From NCBI GenBank assembly GCA_016704465.1, contig JADJAD010000004.1:434001-498000 (forward strand): a stretch of DNA of 64,000 nucleotides. The letters are read 5' to 3'. Below the pieces are notes generated by a model that did not search any database, had not been told where the DNA came from, and saw nothing but the letters and a program-made list of their open reading frames with translations. Source of the stretch: Gemmatimonadota bacterium. Its GTDB lineage: Bacteria; Gemmatimonadota; Gemmatimonadetes; Gemmatimonadales; Gemmatimonadaceae. Shown piece after piece: positions 48,477 through 56,818 of the stretch. Each line of letters opens with the position of its first letter. Positions within the stretch are counted from its first letter, which is position 1. The translations under genes and the position numbers were made by a program.

Positions 48477-49067
48477 GTGCCCTCGCTCCTTCTCGCGCTC
48501 GACTCAATCCGCGCTGTGCTGGGCCAGCTGTTCCTGGTCCTCGGCGTGGGGCTCGCGCTCGTCTGCGCCATCGACTGGATGGTCCGCACGCGCCGCCTGA
48601 ATCCGTTCGGGGCGGTGGCACGTGCCTTTCGCCAGAGCGTGGAACCGCTGATGGCACCCGTGGAGCGCCGCATCGTGGCGGCCGGAGGCGTACCGAGCAA
48701 CGCCCCGTGGTGGGCGCTGGGCGCCGTGGTGGTGATCGGGATCGTCTTCCTGGCGCTGTTCGACTTCGTGCGCTCGCAGCTTGGCGGGTTCTACTACGCC
48801 TCGCAGGCCGGGCCGCGCGGTGTGGTGCGCATGGTGGTCGGCTGGGTCTTCGCCCTGCTGCGCATCGCGCTGATCGTCCGAGTGTTCAGCAGCTGGGTGC
48901 GTGTCTCGGCTTATTCGAAGTGGATCCGGTGGTCGTACACCCTGACCGAACCGATCCTGCGCCCGTTGCGGCAAGTCGTACCCACCCTCGGGATGATCGA
49001 CATCACGCCCATCATCGCCTATGTGCTGATCAGCCTTCTCGAGGGCCTCGTGGTTCGCAGCATATGA
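48477..49067 (+). CDS. YggT family membrane protein
   Basis: A 196-residue protein with two YggT repeats: helices at about residues 8-30, 75-100, 115-140 and 170-190, the second repeat ending 'WSYTLTEPILRPLRQVVPTLGMIDITPIIAYVLI' (in pieces), a family signature. GTG 48477 was chosen; TTG 48459 is a possible longer start. YggT proteins affect osmotic tolerance and cell division or photosystem assembly in various bacteria; the role here is unknown. It is the first gene downstream that looks unrelated to EPS assembly. Confidence 0.88.
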   Translation: MPSLLLALDSIRAVLGQLFLVLGVGLALVCAIDWMVRTRRLNPFGAVARAFRQSVEPLMAPVERRIVAAGGVPSNAPWWALGAVVVIGIVFLALFDFVRSQLGGFYYASQAGPRGVVRMVVGWVFALLRIALIVRVFSSWVRVSAYSKWIRWSYTLTEPILRPLRQVVPTLGMIDITPIIAYVLISLLEGLVVRSI

Positions 49068-49153
49068 CCGTTCACGCCGCGGACATGCTCGAGGCGCGCG
49101 CTCGGATTGCTGCCGAGTCGCCGCCGCACCCGACCAACGATCGGTAGCCCTTC

Positions 49154-49558
49154 ATGCTCCTCATCGTCGGAACCGACGCCCCCCTGCTGGAAGGACTCGC
49201 ACAGCTGCTCGCGGGCCCTCGCGACCGTATCGAGGTCGTCAACACGCTCGTCGAGGCCGAGGAGGTTGCACGGCAGCAGCGTCCCTTGCTGATCGTCATC
49301 GAACGCGCGTGTCTTGCGGCTGACGACGGCGCGCGCGCCTTCGCACTCCCCCTGGCGCCAGGGGGTGCGTTCGTGATGTATCGCTCCGGGGCAGACGACT
49401 CCCCCCCGCCTGCGCTCGCCCACGGGGCCGCGCGCCACGTGCTGGCGGACCTGATGCTCCCCTTGGAGCGGGCTCGACTCTTCGCGCTGGCGCAGTATGT
49501 TCGCGCTCGCGCTCGCGAGAGCGGGCGGGGCTGGTCCAGCGCGCCGTTGTCGCCGTAG
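49154..49558 (+). CDS. Degenerate response-regulator receiver-like protein
   Basis: A 134-residue soluble protein whose layout follows a receiver domain: 'MLLIVGTDAPLLEGLAQLLAG' (beta1/alpha1), 'IEVVNTLVEAEEVARQQRPLLIVIERA' (beta2-beta3), a beta4-like 'GAFVMYRS' and 'AHGAARHVLADL..LERARLFALAQYV' (beta5/alpha5). The phospho-acceptor Asp position reads Glu ('VIERA') and the acidic pair after beta1 is reduced to one Asp, so it is probably not phosphorylated. The assignment is by pattern only; it could be an unrelated alpha/beta protein. The stop lies inside a 9-bp tandem repeat. Confidence 0.5.
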   Translation: MLLIVGTDAPLLEGLAQLLAGPRDRIEVVNTLVEAEEVARQQRPLLIVIERACLAADDGARAFALPLAPGGAFVMYRSGADDSPPPALAHGAARHVLADLMLPLERARLFALAQYVRARARESGRGWSSAPLSP

Positions 49559-49590
49559 TCGATGTAGTCGCAGTACTCGCTGTACTCGTT
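49555..49590. repeat. 9-bp tandem repeat at the 3' end of the receiver-like gene
   Basis: Four 9-base units of form GTASTCGNN (GTAGTCGAT, GTAGTCGCA, GTACTCGCT, GTACTCGTT). The TAG stop of the upstream gene is in the first unit. On the minus strand the units would read N-E-Y, S-E-Y, C-D-Y, I-D-Y, but no gene is evident there. The rest of the gap to 49830 is empty. Confidence 0.8.
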
Positions 49591-49830
49591 CGAGGCCGGC
49601 GTGCGGCCGATCGACGACGTCGGGAACCGAGGCGGGAGTCGACGCGTGAGGTACCTCGGCCGCCGACCTGTACGTCGAGTGGAGTTCGCCAGTCGTGGTG
49701 CAGCCGTCGCCATCTGGAACCCGAGATGCCAACCACGTGGCATCGACGGACAATCTTTATCCACGGAGCACGCGTTCATGAACCATCGTGGCGAGCCGGC
49801 CGTCCCTCCCGCGCCGACCGGGGAGAATCG

Positions 49831-50898
49831 GTGACGATCGCGCCGAGTGGAACGCGGAGCGCCGGTCGTTCGCAGGCTCCGGTGTTCGTGGTCGGCTGCC
49901 CGAGGTCAGGGACGACCCTTCTGTATCACATGCTCCTGTCGGCCGGGCGCTTTGCCCAGTACCGAGCCGAAACGCACATCTACTGTTCGCTTGCCCCGCG
50001 ATTCGGCGGCCTGCGTACAGAGAAGGACGTGGAGCAAGCGCTCGAGGTGTGGCTCGCCTCGGACTGCCACCGACTGACCGGTCTGGGTGCGGATGTCGTG
50101 CGGGGCGTCGTCCGGCAGCAGACGCGCAACGCGGGCGATTTTCTCCGCCTCATCATGGACCAGATGGTGCAGCAGCAGGGCGCGCAGCGATGGGCCGAGA
50201 CGACGCCCGCCCACGTGTTGCACCTGCGGGAGATCCATGCGCACATCCCGGACGCGCTCTTCCTGCACGTGATTCGGGACGGACGCGACGTGGCCACGTC
50301 GCTGGAGCGACAGTCCTGGATCCGCCCGTTTTCGGCCGATCGCTCGCGCCCGGTGCTGGCAGCGGCGGCGTACTGGGACTGGCTCGTGCGGCGCGGTCGC
50401 GCCGAGGGGGCGGCGGTGGGGGCGGCGTATCGCGAAGTGCGCTACGAGCAGTTGATCTCCGATCCCGAAGCGACCCTGCGATCGATCGAGTCGTTCATCG
50501 ACCATCGGCTCGACTGGCATGAGATCCAGCGAGCCGGAATCGGATCGGTGGGGCGCCCGAACTCGTCGTTTCCCGAGGCACAGGGCGGGTTCCAGTCGAG
50601 GTGGCGCACCCAACTCAGCAGCGTCGACGCGGACGCAGTATCGCAGATGCTTGCGCCGACGCTGCGTGCGCTCGGCTATCCGGACATCGCCGGGGCCGCA
50701 GCGCCGTCCATCGCCCTGCGACGCATCGCCTACGGGGCGCGCTTCGGCGTGCGCGACCGGTTGAAGCGCTCAACACCCGTCGGTCGGCGTGTGACCGACC
50801 TGTCGCACTACACGCCCGGCACGATGGTGATCAACGAGGAGAAGATGACCGGCGTGTTTGGACCCGCCGCATCACCAGGCGTCAAAATCGACCGATGA
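49831..50898 (+). CDS. PAPS-dependent sulfotransferase
   Basis: A 355-residue sulfotransferase. The 5'-phosphosulfate loop 'VVGCPRSGTTLLYHMLLS' lies at about residues 17-34 and the 3'-phosphate-binding segment 'HVIRDGRDVATSLERQSW' at about 148-165. The C-terminal 'GTMVINEEKMTGVFGP' is unassigned. GTG 49831 was chosen because GGGGAG lies 5-10 bases upstream; an earlier in-frame ATG at 49726 adds residues read from non-coding DNA. It transfers sulfate from PAPS, which the APS kinase at 3-605 produces, to a glycan or other acceptor. Last EPS-type gene before the methionine operon. Confidence 0.9.
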   Translation: MTIAPSGTRSAGRSQAPVFVVGCPRSGTTLLYHMLLSAGRFAQYRAETHIYCSLAPRFGGLRTEKDVEQALEVWLASDCHRLTGLGADVVRGVVRQQTRNAGDFLRLIMDQMVQQQGAQRWAETTPAHVLHLREIHAHIPDALFLHVIRDGRDVATSLERQSWIRPFSADRSRPVLAAAAYWDWLVRRGRAEGAAVGAAYREVRYEQLISDPEATLRSIESFIDHRLDWHEIQRAGIGSVGRPNSSFPEAQGGFQSRWRTQLSSVDADAVSQMLAPTLRALGYPDIAGAAAPSIALRRIAYGARFGVRDRLKRSTPVGRRVTDLSHYTPGTMVINEEKMTGVFGPAASPGVKIDR

Positions 50899-50948
50899 CG
50901 GCCAGGTGGGGAACGTGGGGGCAGTGACGCGAAGCACCGCGCTCCCGC

Positions 50949-50978
50949 TTGCTACTGGTGAGCGACCTCGCTTAACCT
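50949..50978 (+). promoter_or_regulatory. Candidate promoter for the metH riboswitch
   Basis: TTGCTA (50949-50954) and TAACCT (50973-50978), 18-base spacing, about 70-100 bases before the SAM-II aptamer. By-eye match. A GC-rich hairpin CTCGCC/GGCGAG follows at about 50995-51019. Confidence 0.35.
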
Positions 50979-51044
50979 AGAGTGTCCGCAGGATCTCGCC
51001 CGCGCCCATCGCCGGCGAGACACGGCAGGACGGCTGCACGACAA

Positions 51045-51106
51045 TTGATTCATCGTGGTGATTTCCCGGCAACTTGCGGCCACGTAAAACAACTCGCTAA
51101 AGCGCC
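51045..51106 (+). ncRNA. SAM-II riboswitch
   Basis: The segment matches the SAM-II (metA/SAM-alpha) consensus: stem CGTGG (51054-51058) pairing with CCACG (51080-51084), the conserved 'TGATTT' after the first strand, 'CTTGCGG' before the second, then 'TAAAACAACTCGCTAAAGCG'. The pseudoknot is plausible between GCG (51076-51078) and CGC (51095-51097). It lies directly before a terminator and metH, the expected target: SAM made via methionine would switch the gene off. A covariance search was not run. Confidence 0.85.
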
Positions 51107-51107
51107 T

Positions 51108-51136
51108 GCCCGGCGCATCCCAGCCCGGGCTTTTTT
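51108..51136 (+). terminator. Intrinsic terminator of the SAM-II switch
   Basis: GCCCGG (51108-51113) pairs with CCGGGC (51125-51130), followed by six T (51131-51136). A competing hairpin GCGCC (51102-51106)/GGCGC (51112-51116) uses the left arm, so it can act as antiterminator; its 5' strand overlaps the 3' edge of the aptamer. This suggests SAM binding frees the terminator. Confidence 0.8.
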
Positions 51137-51152
51137 CGTGAGGACACTGCTG

Positions 51153-54100
51153 GTGCCATCGACGCGCAACACGTCCCGACTCCCAGTCCGCTCGGGCTAC
51201 CTGGCCGCCCTTGAGCGCGGCGTGCTTGTCTTCGATGGAGCGATGGGGACGAACATCCAGAACCACCAGCTTTCGGCAGAGGACTACGGCGGGAAGGCGC
51301 TCGAGGGATGCAACGACCACCTGGTGCTGACCCGGCCGGACGTCATTCGTGGAATCCACGAGTCGTTCCTCGCCGTGGGGTGCGACGTGGTGGAGACGTG
51401 CACCTTCCAGTCGACCCCGCGTCGACTGGAGGAGTGGGGGCTGCTGGACAAGACGCGGGCGATCAACGTCGAGGCGGCTCGGCTCGCGCGGGCCGCCTGC
51501 GACCGGTTCGCGACGCCCGAGCGCCCGCGCTTCGTGGCCGCGTCGATCGGACCGACCGGGATGCTCCCGTCGAGCAGCGATCCGACGCTATCGAACGTGA
51601 CGTTCGCCGCGCTCAGCGAGGACTACTACACGCAGGCGCGGTACCTGGTCGAGGGTGGCGTGGACGTCCTGCTGGTCGAGACGTCGCAGGACATCCTCGA
51701 GGTGAAGGCGGCGCTGGCCGGCTTTGCCCGCCTGTTCCACGAACTGGGCTACCGGGTGCCGGTGCAGGTGCAAGTCACGCTCGACATCAGCGGGCGCATG
51801 TTGCTGGGGACCGACGTCGCCAGCGCGATGACCACGCTCGAGGCGCTGGGGGTGGACGTCATCGGACTGAATTGCTCCACCGGTCCGGAACACATGCGCG
51901 AGCCGGTGCGCTACCTCACGCAGCACGCCACGCGTCCGGTGTCGGTCGTGCCCAATGCCGGGCTGCCGCTCAACACGGGGACAGGCGAGGCGATCTATCC
52001 GCTGGAGCCGGCGCCCATGGCGGCGATGCTGGGCGAGTTCGTGCGGGACTTCGGGGTGCGGGTTGTCGGCGGGTGCTGCGGGACGACGCCGGCGCACCTG
52101 GCGGCGATCTGCGCGGCGGTGGACGCGCTGGGGGTGCGGGCGGGGTTGGGGGGGTGGGGTGGGGCCGTCGAGCGGGGGCCCCCCAAACACAACGATACCT
52201 CCCCCGACCTCGACGCTCCTCACCCTTCCATTCCCACCCGTACCACTTCCTTCCCCAACGCGCCCCACGCCGTCCCCCGCGTCTCGTCGGCGATGCGGGC
52301 CATCACCCTGCACCAGTCGCCCCCGCCGCTGCTGGTCGGCGAACGGGTCAACTCGCAGGGCTCGCGAAAGGTCAAGCGATTGCTGCTGGCGGACGATTAC
52401 GAAGGCATCCTCGAGGTCGCGCGCGACCAGGCCGAGTCCGGGGCGCACGTCCTCGACGTCTGCGTGGCCCTGACCGAACGCGGCGACGAGGGCGACCAGA
52501 TGGCCCGCGTCGCCAAGCTCCTGTCGATGTCGGTCGAGTCGCCGATCATGATCGACTCGACCGAGGCGAGCGTCATCCAGGCCGCGCTCGAGCACATTCC
52601 CGGGCGCGCGATCATCAACTCCATCAACATGGAGAACGGGCGCGCCCGCATCGACAGCGTCGTCCCGCTGGCCGTCACCCACGGTGCTGCGCTCGTCGCC
52701 CTCACGATCGACGAAGTCGGCATGGCCAAGACGCGCGCACGCAAGCTCGAGGTCGCGCGCCGCATCCATGACATCGTCGTGGACGAGTACGGCTTGCAGC
52801 CGGCGGACCTGATCTTCGACGCCCTCACCTTCACCCTGGCCACCGGCGACGCGGAGTGGATCGACTCCGCGCACGAGACGATCGAGGGCATCCGGGACAT
52901 CAAGCGCGAGCTTCCCGGCGTGCTCACGATCCTCGGCGTGTCGAACGTCAGCTTCGGCCTCAGCCTGCAGGCGCGCGCCGTGCTGAACTCGGTCTTCCTG
53001 CACCACTGTGTGCAGGCCGGGCTCGACGCGGCCATCGTGAACCCGGCCCACGTCACGCCGTACGCAGAGATTTCGGACGAGGAGCGGGGCCTGGCTGACG
53101 ACTTGGTGTTCAACCGAAGAGTCGATGCGTTGCAGCGATTCATTGAGCGGTACGACGACCGGACGGGGGACGGGGGACGGGAGACGGGAGTGCGGGCGGA
53201 TCCGACGGAGGGGTTCACCCCGGCGCAGCGGGTGCACTGGATGGTGGTGCATCGCAAGAAGGAGGGGGTCGAGGGGGCGCTCGATGAGGCGGGGGTGCGG
53301 GAGGAGCCGGTGCGGGTCCTGAACGAGGTGTTGCTCCCGGCCATGAAGGAGGTGGGGGACAAGTTCGGCGCGGGGGAACTCATCCTCCCCTTCGTGCTGC
53401 AGTCCGCCGAGGTGATGAAGAAGGCGGTGAAGCACCTCGAACAGTTTCTCGAGAAGCAGGAGGGCTACACCAAGGGGCGCGTGGTGCTGGCCACCGTGTA
53501 CGGCGACGTGCACGACATCGGGAAGTCGCTGGTGAACACGATCCTCGCCAACAACGGCTACACGGTCTACGACCTGGGCAAGCAGGTACCGGTCAATACG
53601 ATCATCGAGAAGGCTATCGAGGTCAACGCCGACGCCATCGGCCTCTCGGCGCTCCTGGTGAGCACCTCGAAGCAGATGCCGCTGTGCGTGCAGGAGCTCG
53701 ACCGGCGCGGGTTGCAGCTCCCGGTGCTGATCGGGGGCGCCGCGATCAACCGGCGCTTCGGCCGGCGGGCGCTGTTCGTCGACGGCGATCGGGCCTACGC
53801 GCCGGGGGTCTTCTATTGCAAGGATGCCTTCGAGGGACTGGAGACGATGGACCGACTCCAGGATCCCGCCGTGCGCGCGGAGTTCACCGATAAGGCGTTG
53901 GCCGACGCGCGGTCCGACGTCTTCCTGCACACCGCAGTTGGCAAGGATGTCGTGCGCGGGGACGACGCCGGCGCACGCAGCAGCGTCTCGTCCGACCACG
54001 CCGTTCCGGCGTCCCCGTTCTTCGGGACGCGCCTGCTGCGGGACATTCCGCTGGGTGAGGTGCTCGCCCTGCTCGACCTCGACGAGCTCTATCGCCTGCA

Positions 54101-54815
54101 GTGGGGCGGGCGCGGCTCGGGCGAGGCGTATCGCAACGCGGTGCGCAACGAGTTCGAGCCGGCGCTCGCCCGACTGTCGGCCGAGGCCGGGCGCGACGGC
54201 TGGATTGTGCCGCAGGCGGCGTACGGCTACTTCCCCTGCCAGTCGCTCGGCAACGACGTCATCGTGTACGACCCCGACGCGTACGACGCGGACGGCGGGA
54301 CGTTGCGCGAGATCGCGCGCTTCCACTTCCCCCGGCAGGAGGGACGGGACCGCTTGTGCCTCGCGGACTATTTCCGCTCGTTGGAGTCGGGCGACGTGGA
54401 CGTGATCGCCTTGCAGGTGGTCACGGTCGGCGATGCCGCCACGCAGCGATTCGACGCGCTGCAGGCGGCGGGCGAATACGCGGAGGCGTTCTACACCCAC
54501 GGGCTGGCGGTGGAGGCCGCAGAGGCGACCGCGGAGTGGATGCATCGGCGCATCCGCGCCGAGCTGGGCATCGCCGATGATCGCGGCAAGCGCTACTCGT
54601 GGGGGTACGGTGCCTGCCCCGACCTGGACGACCACGCCGCGGTCTTCGCGCTGCTTCCAGCCGAAGCGTTAGGCATGACGCTGACCAGCGCGTTCCAGCT
54701 CATTCCCGAGCAGTCCACCGCCGCGCTCGTCGTGCACCACCCCGAGGCCAGGTACTACGCCGTGCGCGGTGAGGGGGCGGACGCGCGAGTGGCGACCAAC
54801 GCGGGGTCAGCATGA
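51153..54815 (+). CDS. metH: Cobalamin-dependent methionine synthase
   Basis: Transfers methyl from 5-methyl-THF via cobalamin to homocysteine. The 1220-residue protein (E. coli MetH 1227) has all domains: homocysteine-binding barrel with zinc ligands in 'GLNCSTGP' (Cys about 241) and 'GGCCGTTPAH' (about 306-307); pterin-binding barrel (about 380-650, 'LVGERVNSQGSRKVKRLL'); cobalamin-binding cap and domain with 'DVHDIGKSLV' (about 786); and C-terminal activation domain ('YGACPDLDDH'). GTG 51153 was chosen: GAGGA lies 8 bases upstream, and an earlier in-frame start would translate the riboswitch and terminator. Two interdomain linkers are G-rich and repeat-rich. The stop overlaps the next gene (ATGA). 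Confidence 0.95.
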   Translation: MPSTRNTSRLPVRSGYLAALERGVLVFDGAMGTNIQNHQLSAEDYGGKALEGCNDHLVLTRPDVIRGIHESFLAVGCDVVETCTFQSTPRRLEEWGLLDKTRAINVEAARLARAACDRFATPERPRFVAASIGPTGMLPSSSDPTLSNVTFAALSEDYYTQARYLVEGGVDVLLVETSQDILEVKAALAGFARLFHELGYRVPVQVQVTLDISGRMLLGTDVASAMTTLEALGVDVIGLNCSTGPEHMREPVRYLTQHATRPVSVVPNAGLPLNTGTGEAIYPLEPAPMAAMLGEFVRDFGVRVVGGCCGTTPAHLAAICAAVDALGVRAGLGGWGGAVERGPPKHNDTSPDLDAPHPSIPTRTTSFPNAPHAVPRVSSAMRAITLHQSPPPLLVGERVNSQGSRKVKRLLLADDYEGILEVARDQAESGAHVLDVCVALTERGDEGDQMARVAKLLSMSVESPIMIDSTEASVIQAALEHIPGRAIINSINMENGRARIDSVVPLAVTHGAALVALTIDEVGMAKTRARKLEVARRIHDIVVDEYGLQPADLIFDALTFTLATGDAEWIDSAHETIEGIRDIKRELPGVLTILGVSNVSFGLSLQARAVLNSVFLHHCVQAGLDAAIVNPAHVTPYAEISDEERGLADDLVFNRRVDALQRFIERYDDRTGDGGRETGVRADPTEGFTPAQRVHWMVVHRKKEGVEGALDEAGVREEPVRVLNEVLLPAMKEVGDKFGAGELILPFVLQSAEVMKKAVKHLEQFLEKQEGYTKGRVVLATVYGDVHDIGKSLVNTILANNGYTVYDLGKQVPVNTIIEKAIEVNADAIGLSALLVSTSKQMPLCVQELDRRGLQLPVLIGGAAINRRFGRRALFVDGDRAYAPGVFYCKDAFEGLETMDRLQDPAVRAEFTDKALADARSDVFLHTAVGKDVVRGDDAGARSSVSSDHAVPASPFFGTRLLRDIPLGEVLALLDLDELYRLQWGGRGSGEAYRNAVRNEFEPALARLSAEAGRDGWIVPQAAYGYFPCQSLGNDVIVYDPDAYDADGGTLREIARFHFPRQEGRDRLCLADYFRSLESGDVDVIALQVVTVGDAATQRFDALQAAGEYAEAFYTHGLAVEAAEATAEWMHRRIRAELGIADDRGKRYSWGYGACPDLDDHAAVFALLPAEALGMTLTSAFQLIPEQSTAALVVHHPEARYYAVRGEGADARVATNAGSA

Positions 54816-56698
54816 CCCGTCGCGACGACCTCCTCGCACGGCTCGTGTCCCCCGACGGCGTCATCGTCTTCGACGGCGCCATGGGCACGATGCTGTACTC
54901 GCGGGGCGTCTTCATCAACCAGTGCTACGACGAGCTGTCCCTGCGTGCCCCCGACCTGGTGCGCGCCGTGCACGAGGAGTACGTGCAGGCCGGGGCCGAG
55001 GTCATCGAGACCAATTCGTTCGGCGCCAACCGCTTGAAGCTCGCCCCGTTCGGCCTCGACCACGATGTCGGCGCGATCAACCTCGCGGCGGCGCGCGTGG
55101 CGCGCGAGGCGGCGCTCGATCGCGCCCTGGTCGCGGGCGCGGTGGGTCCGCTCGGCGTGCGACTCGAGCCCTACGGCCCGACCAGCTTCGACGAGGCGCG
55201 CGCCGTCTTCGCCGAGCAGATCACCGCCCTGCGCGACGGGGGGGTGGACTGCCTCATCCTCGAGACCTTCGCCGACCTCGAGGAGGTCGCGCAGGCCGTC
55301 CACGCCGCGCGCGAGGTGGCGCCCCATCTCCCGCTCATCGTGCAGATGACGGTCGACATCGACCGCGTGACGGTGTTCGGCGCCTCGCCCGAGGAGCTCG
55401 CGCGGGCGCTCGACGCCCTCGGGGCCGACATCATCGGCCTCAATTGTTCCGTCGGTCCGCAGATCATCCTCGAGGCGATCGAGCGCATGGCGGCGGTGAC
55501 GCGCACGAAGCTGAGCGCGATGCCAAACGCCGGGATGCCGCGCGAGGTCGGCGGGCGCAAGATGTACATGGCGAGCCCCGAGTACATGGCGTCGTACGCG
55601 CGCCACCTGCTCCACGCGGGGGTCAAGGTGATCGGGGGATGCTGCGGCACCACGCCGGCGCACGTGCGCGCGATGGTCGAGGGGATTCGCCCGCTCGTGC
55701 CGCGACTCGGACGCGATGCGCGACCGGGGGCGGACGGCGCCGCAGACGCGCACGCCGAGGTGACCGTCGCCCCGGCGCGCCATCCCGGCGTGACGCCGGT
55801 CCCGCTGGCGGAACGATCCCGATGGGGCGCCAAGATCGCCACCGGCGCGTTCGTGACCTCGGTGGAAATCGTGCCGCCGCGCGGGGTCGATGCCTCGCGC
55901 ATGCTGGACGACGTACGCATACTCGCGGCCGCCGGCGTCGATGCCGTCAACGTTCCCGATGGTCCCCGCGCCCAGAGCCGCATGGGGGCGATGATGACCT
56001 CGCTCCTCATCGAGCAACAGGTGGGGATCGAGACGGTCTGCCACTACGCCTGCCGCGATCGCAACCTGCTGGGGATGCTCTCCGACCTGCTGGGGGCCGC
56101 CGCGATGGGTCTCCACAACCTGCTCGTGATCACGGGCGACCCCCCGAAGATGGGCCCGTATCCCGACGCGACGGCGGTCTTCGACATCGATGCGATCGGG
56201 TTGACGAACCTGGTGCGCAACCTCAATCGCGGGCTCGATCCCGGCGGGCACCCCATCGGCGCCCCCACCCGGTACGCGCTCGGGGTCGGCGTCAATCCGG
56301 CGGCGCTGGACCCGGCGCTGGAGCGCCGTCGCTTCGCCTTCAAGGTGGAGGCTGGGGCGGAGTTCGCCGTCACGCAGCCGGTCTTCGACCCTCGGCAGCT
56401 GGAGCGGTTCCTTCGCCAAGTTGCCGACACACGCATTCCCATAGTCGCCGGCATCTGGCCACTCGTCTCCCTTCGCAACGCGGAATTCCTCGCCAACGAA
56501 GTCCCCGGCGTCGTCGTCCCGGACGAGATCCTCGGACGCATGCGGCAGGCGAACCAGCGATCGGCGGAACACGCCGTGGCCGAGGGCATCAGCATCGCGC
56601 GGGAGATGCTCCACCTGGTACGGCCCGACGTGCAGGGGGTGCAGGTCTCGGCACCGTTCGGCAAGGTCGCGCTGGCGTTGGAGGTCTTGCGGTCCTGA
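54812..56698 (+). CDS. Bifunctional homocysteine S-methyltransferase/methylene-THF reductase
   Basis: A 628-residue fusion. The N-terminal homocysteine methyltransferase (about 1-300) has zinc-site motifs 'GLNCSVGP' (Cys about 212) and 'GGCCGTTPAH' (about 275). The C-terminal methylenetetrahydrofolate reductase (about 345-628) has 'VTSVEIVPPRG', 'DAVNVPDGPRAQSRM', 'LLVITGDPPKMGPYP' and 'GAEFAVTQPVFDP'. It supplies 5-methyl-THF to MetH and offers a second homocysteine methylation route (S-methylmethionine or SAM donor in related enzymes). ATG 54812 is coupled to metH (ATGA), so both are under the SAM-II switch. Confidence 0.93.
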   Translation: MTRRDDLLARLVSPDGVIVFDGAMGTMLYSRGVFINQCYDELSLRAPDLVRAVHEEYVQAGAEVIETNSFGANRLKLAPFGLDHDVGAINLAAARVAREAALDRALVAGAVGPLGVRLEPYGPTSFDEARAVFAEQITALRDGGVDCLILETFADLEEVAQAVHAAREVAPHLPLIVQMTVDIDRVTVFGASPEELARALDALGADIIGLNCSVGPQIILEAIERMAAVTRTKLSAMPNAGMPREVGGRKMYMASPEYMASYARHLLHAGVKVIGGCCGTTPAHVRAMVEGIRPLVPRLGRDARPGADGAADAHAEVTVAPARHPGVTPVPLAERSRWGAKIATGAFVTSVEIVPPRGVDASRMLDDVRILAAAGVDAVNVPDGPRAQSRMGAMMTSLLIEQQVGIETVCHYACRDRNLLGMLSDLLGAAAMGLHNLLVITGDPPKMGPYPDATAVFDIDAIGLTNLVRNLNRGLDPGGHPIGAPTRYALGVGVNPAALDPALERRRFAFKVEAGAEFAVTQPVFDPRQLERFLRQVADTRIPIVAGIWPLVSLRNAEFLANEVPGVVVPDEILGRMRQANQRSAEHAVAEGISIAREMLHLVRPDVQGVQVSAPFGKVALALEVLRS

Positions 56699-56818
56699 TT
56701 CGCCCGCCGACGAGCGTGGCAGTCATCGTGAGTTCATCAATCACCGTTACCATCCGAGGCATCACGTTCACAGTCTGCCGCCCCGACAACGTCTCGCCCA
56801 GTGCGCGAGGCAACCAAC

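Noticed and set aside
50982..51152. Upstream in-frame extension of metH
   Set aside because: It would translate through the SAM-II aptamer and terminator; GTG 51153 has a proper ribosome site.
51588..54635. 1015-codon open frame antisense to metH
   Set aside because: His/Arg/Leu-rich shadow frame of a highly conserved gene; no domain signature.
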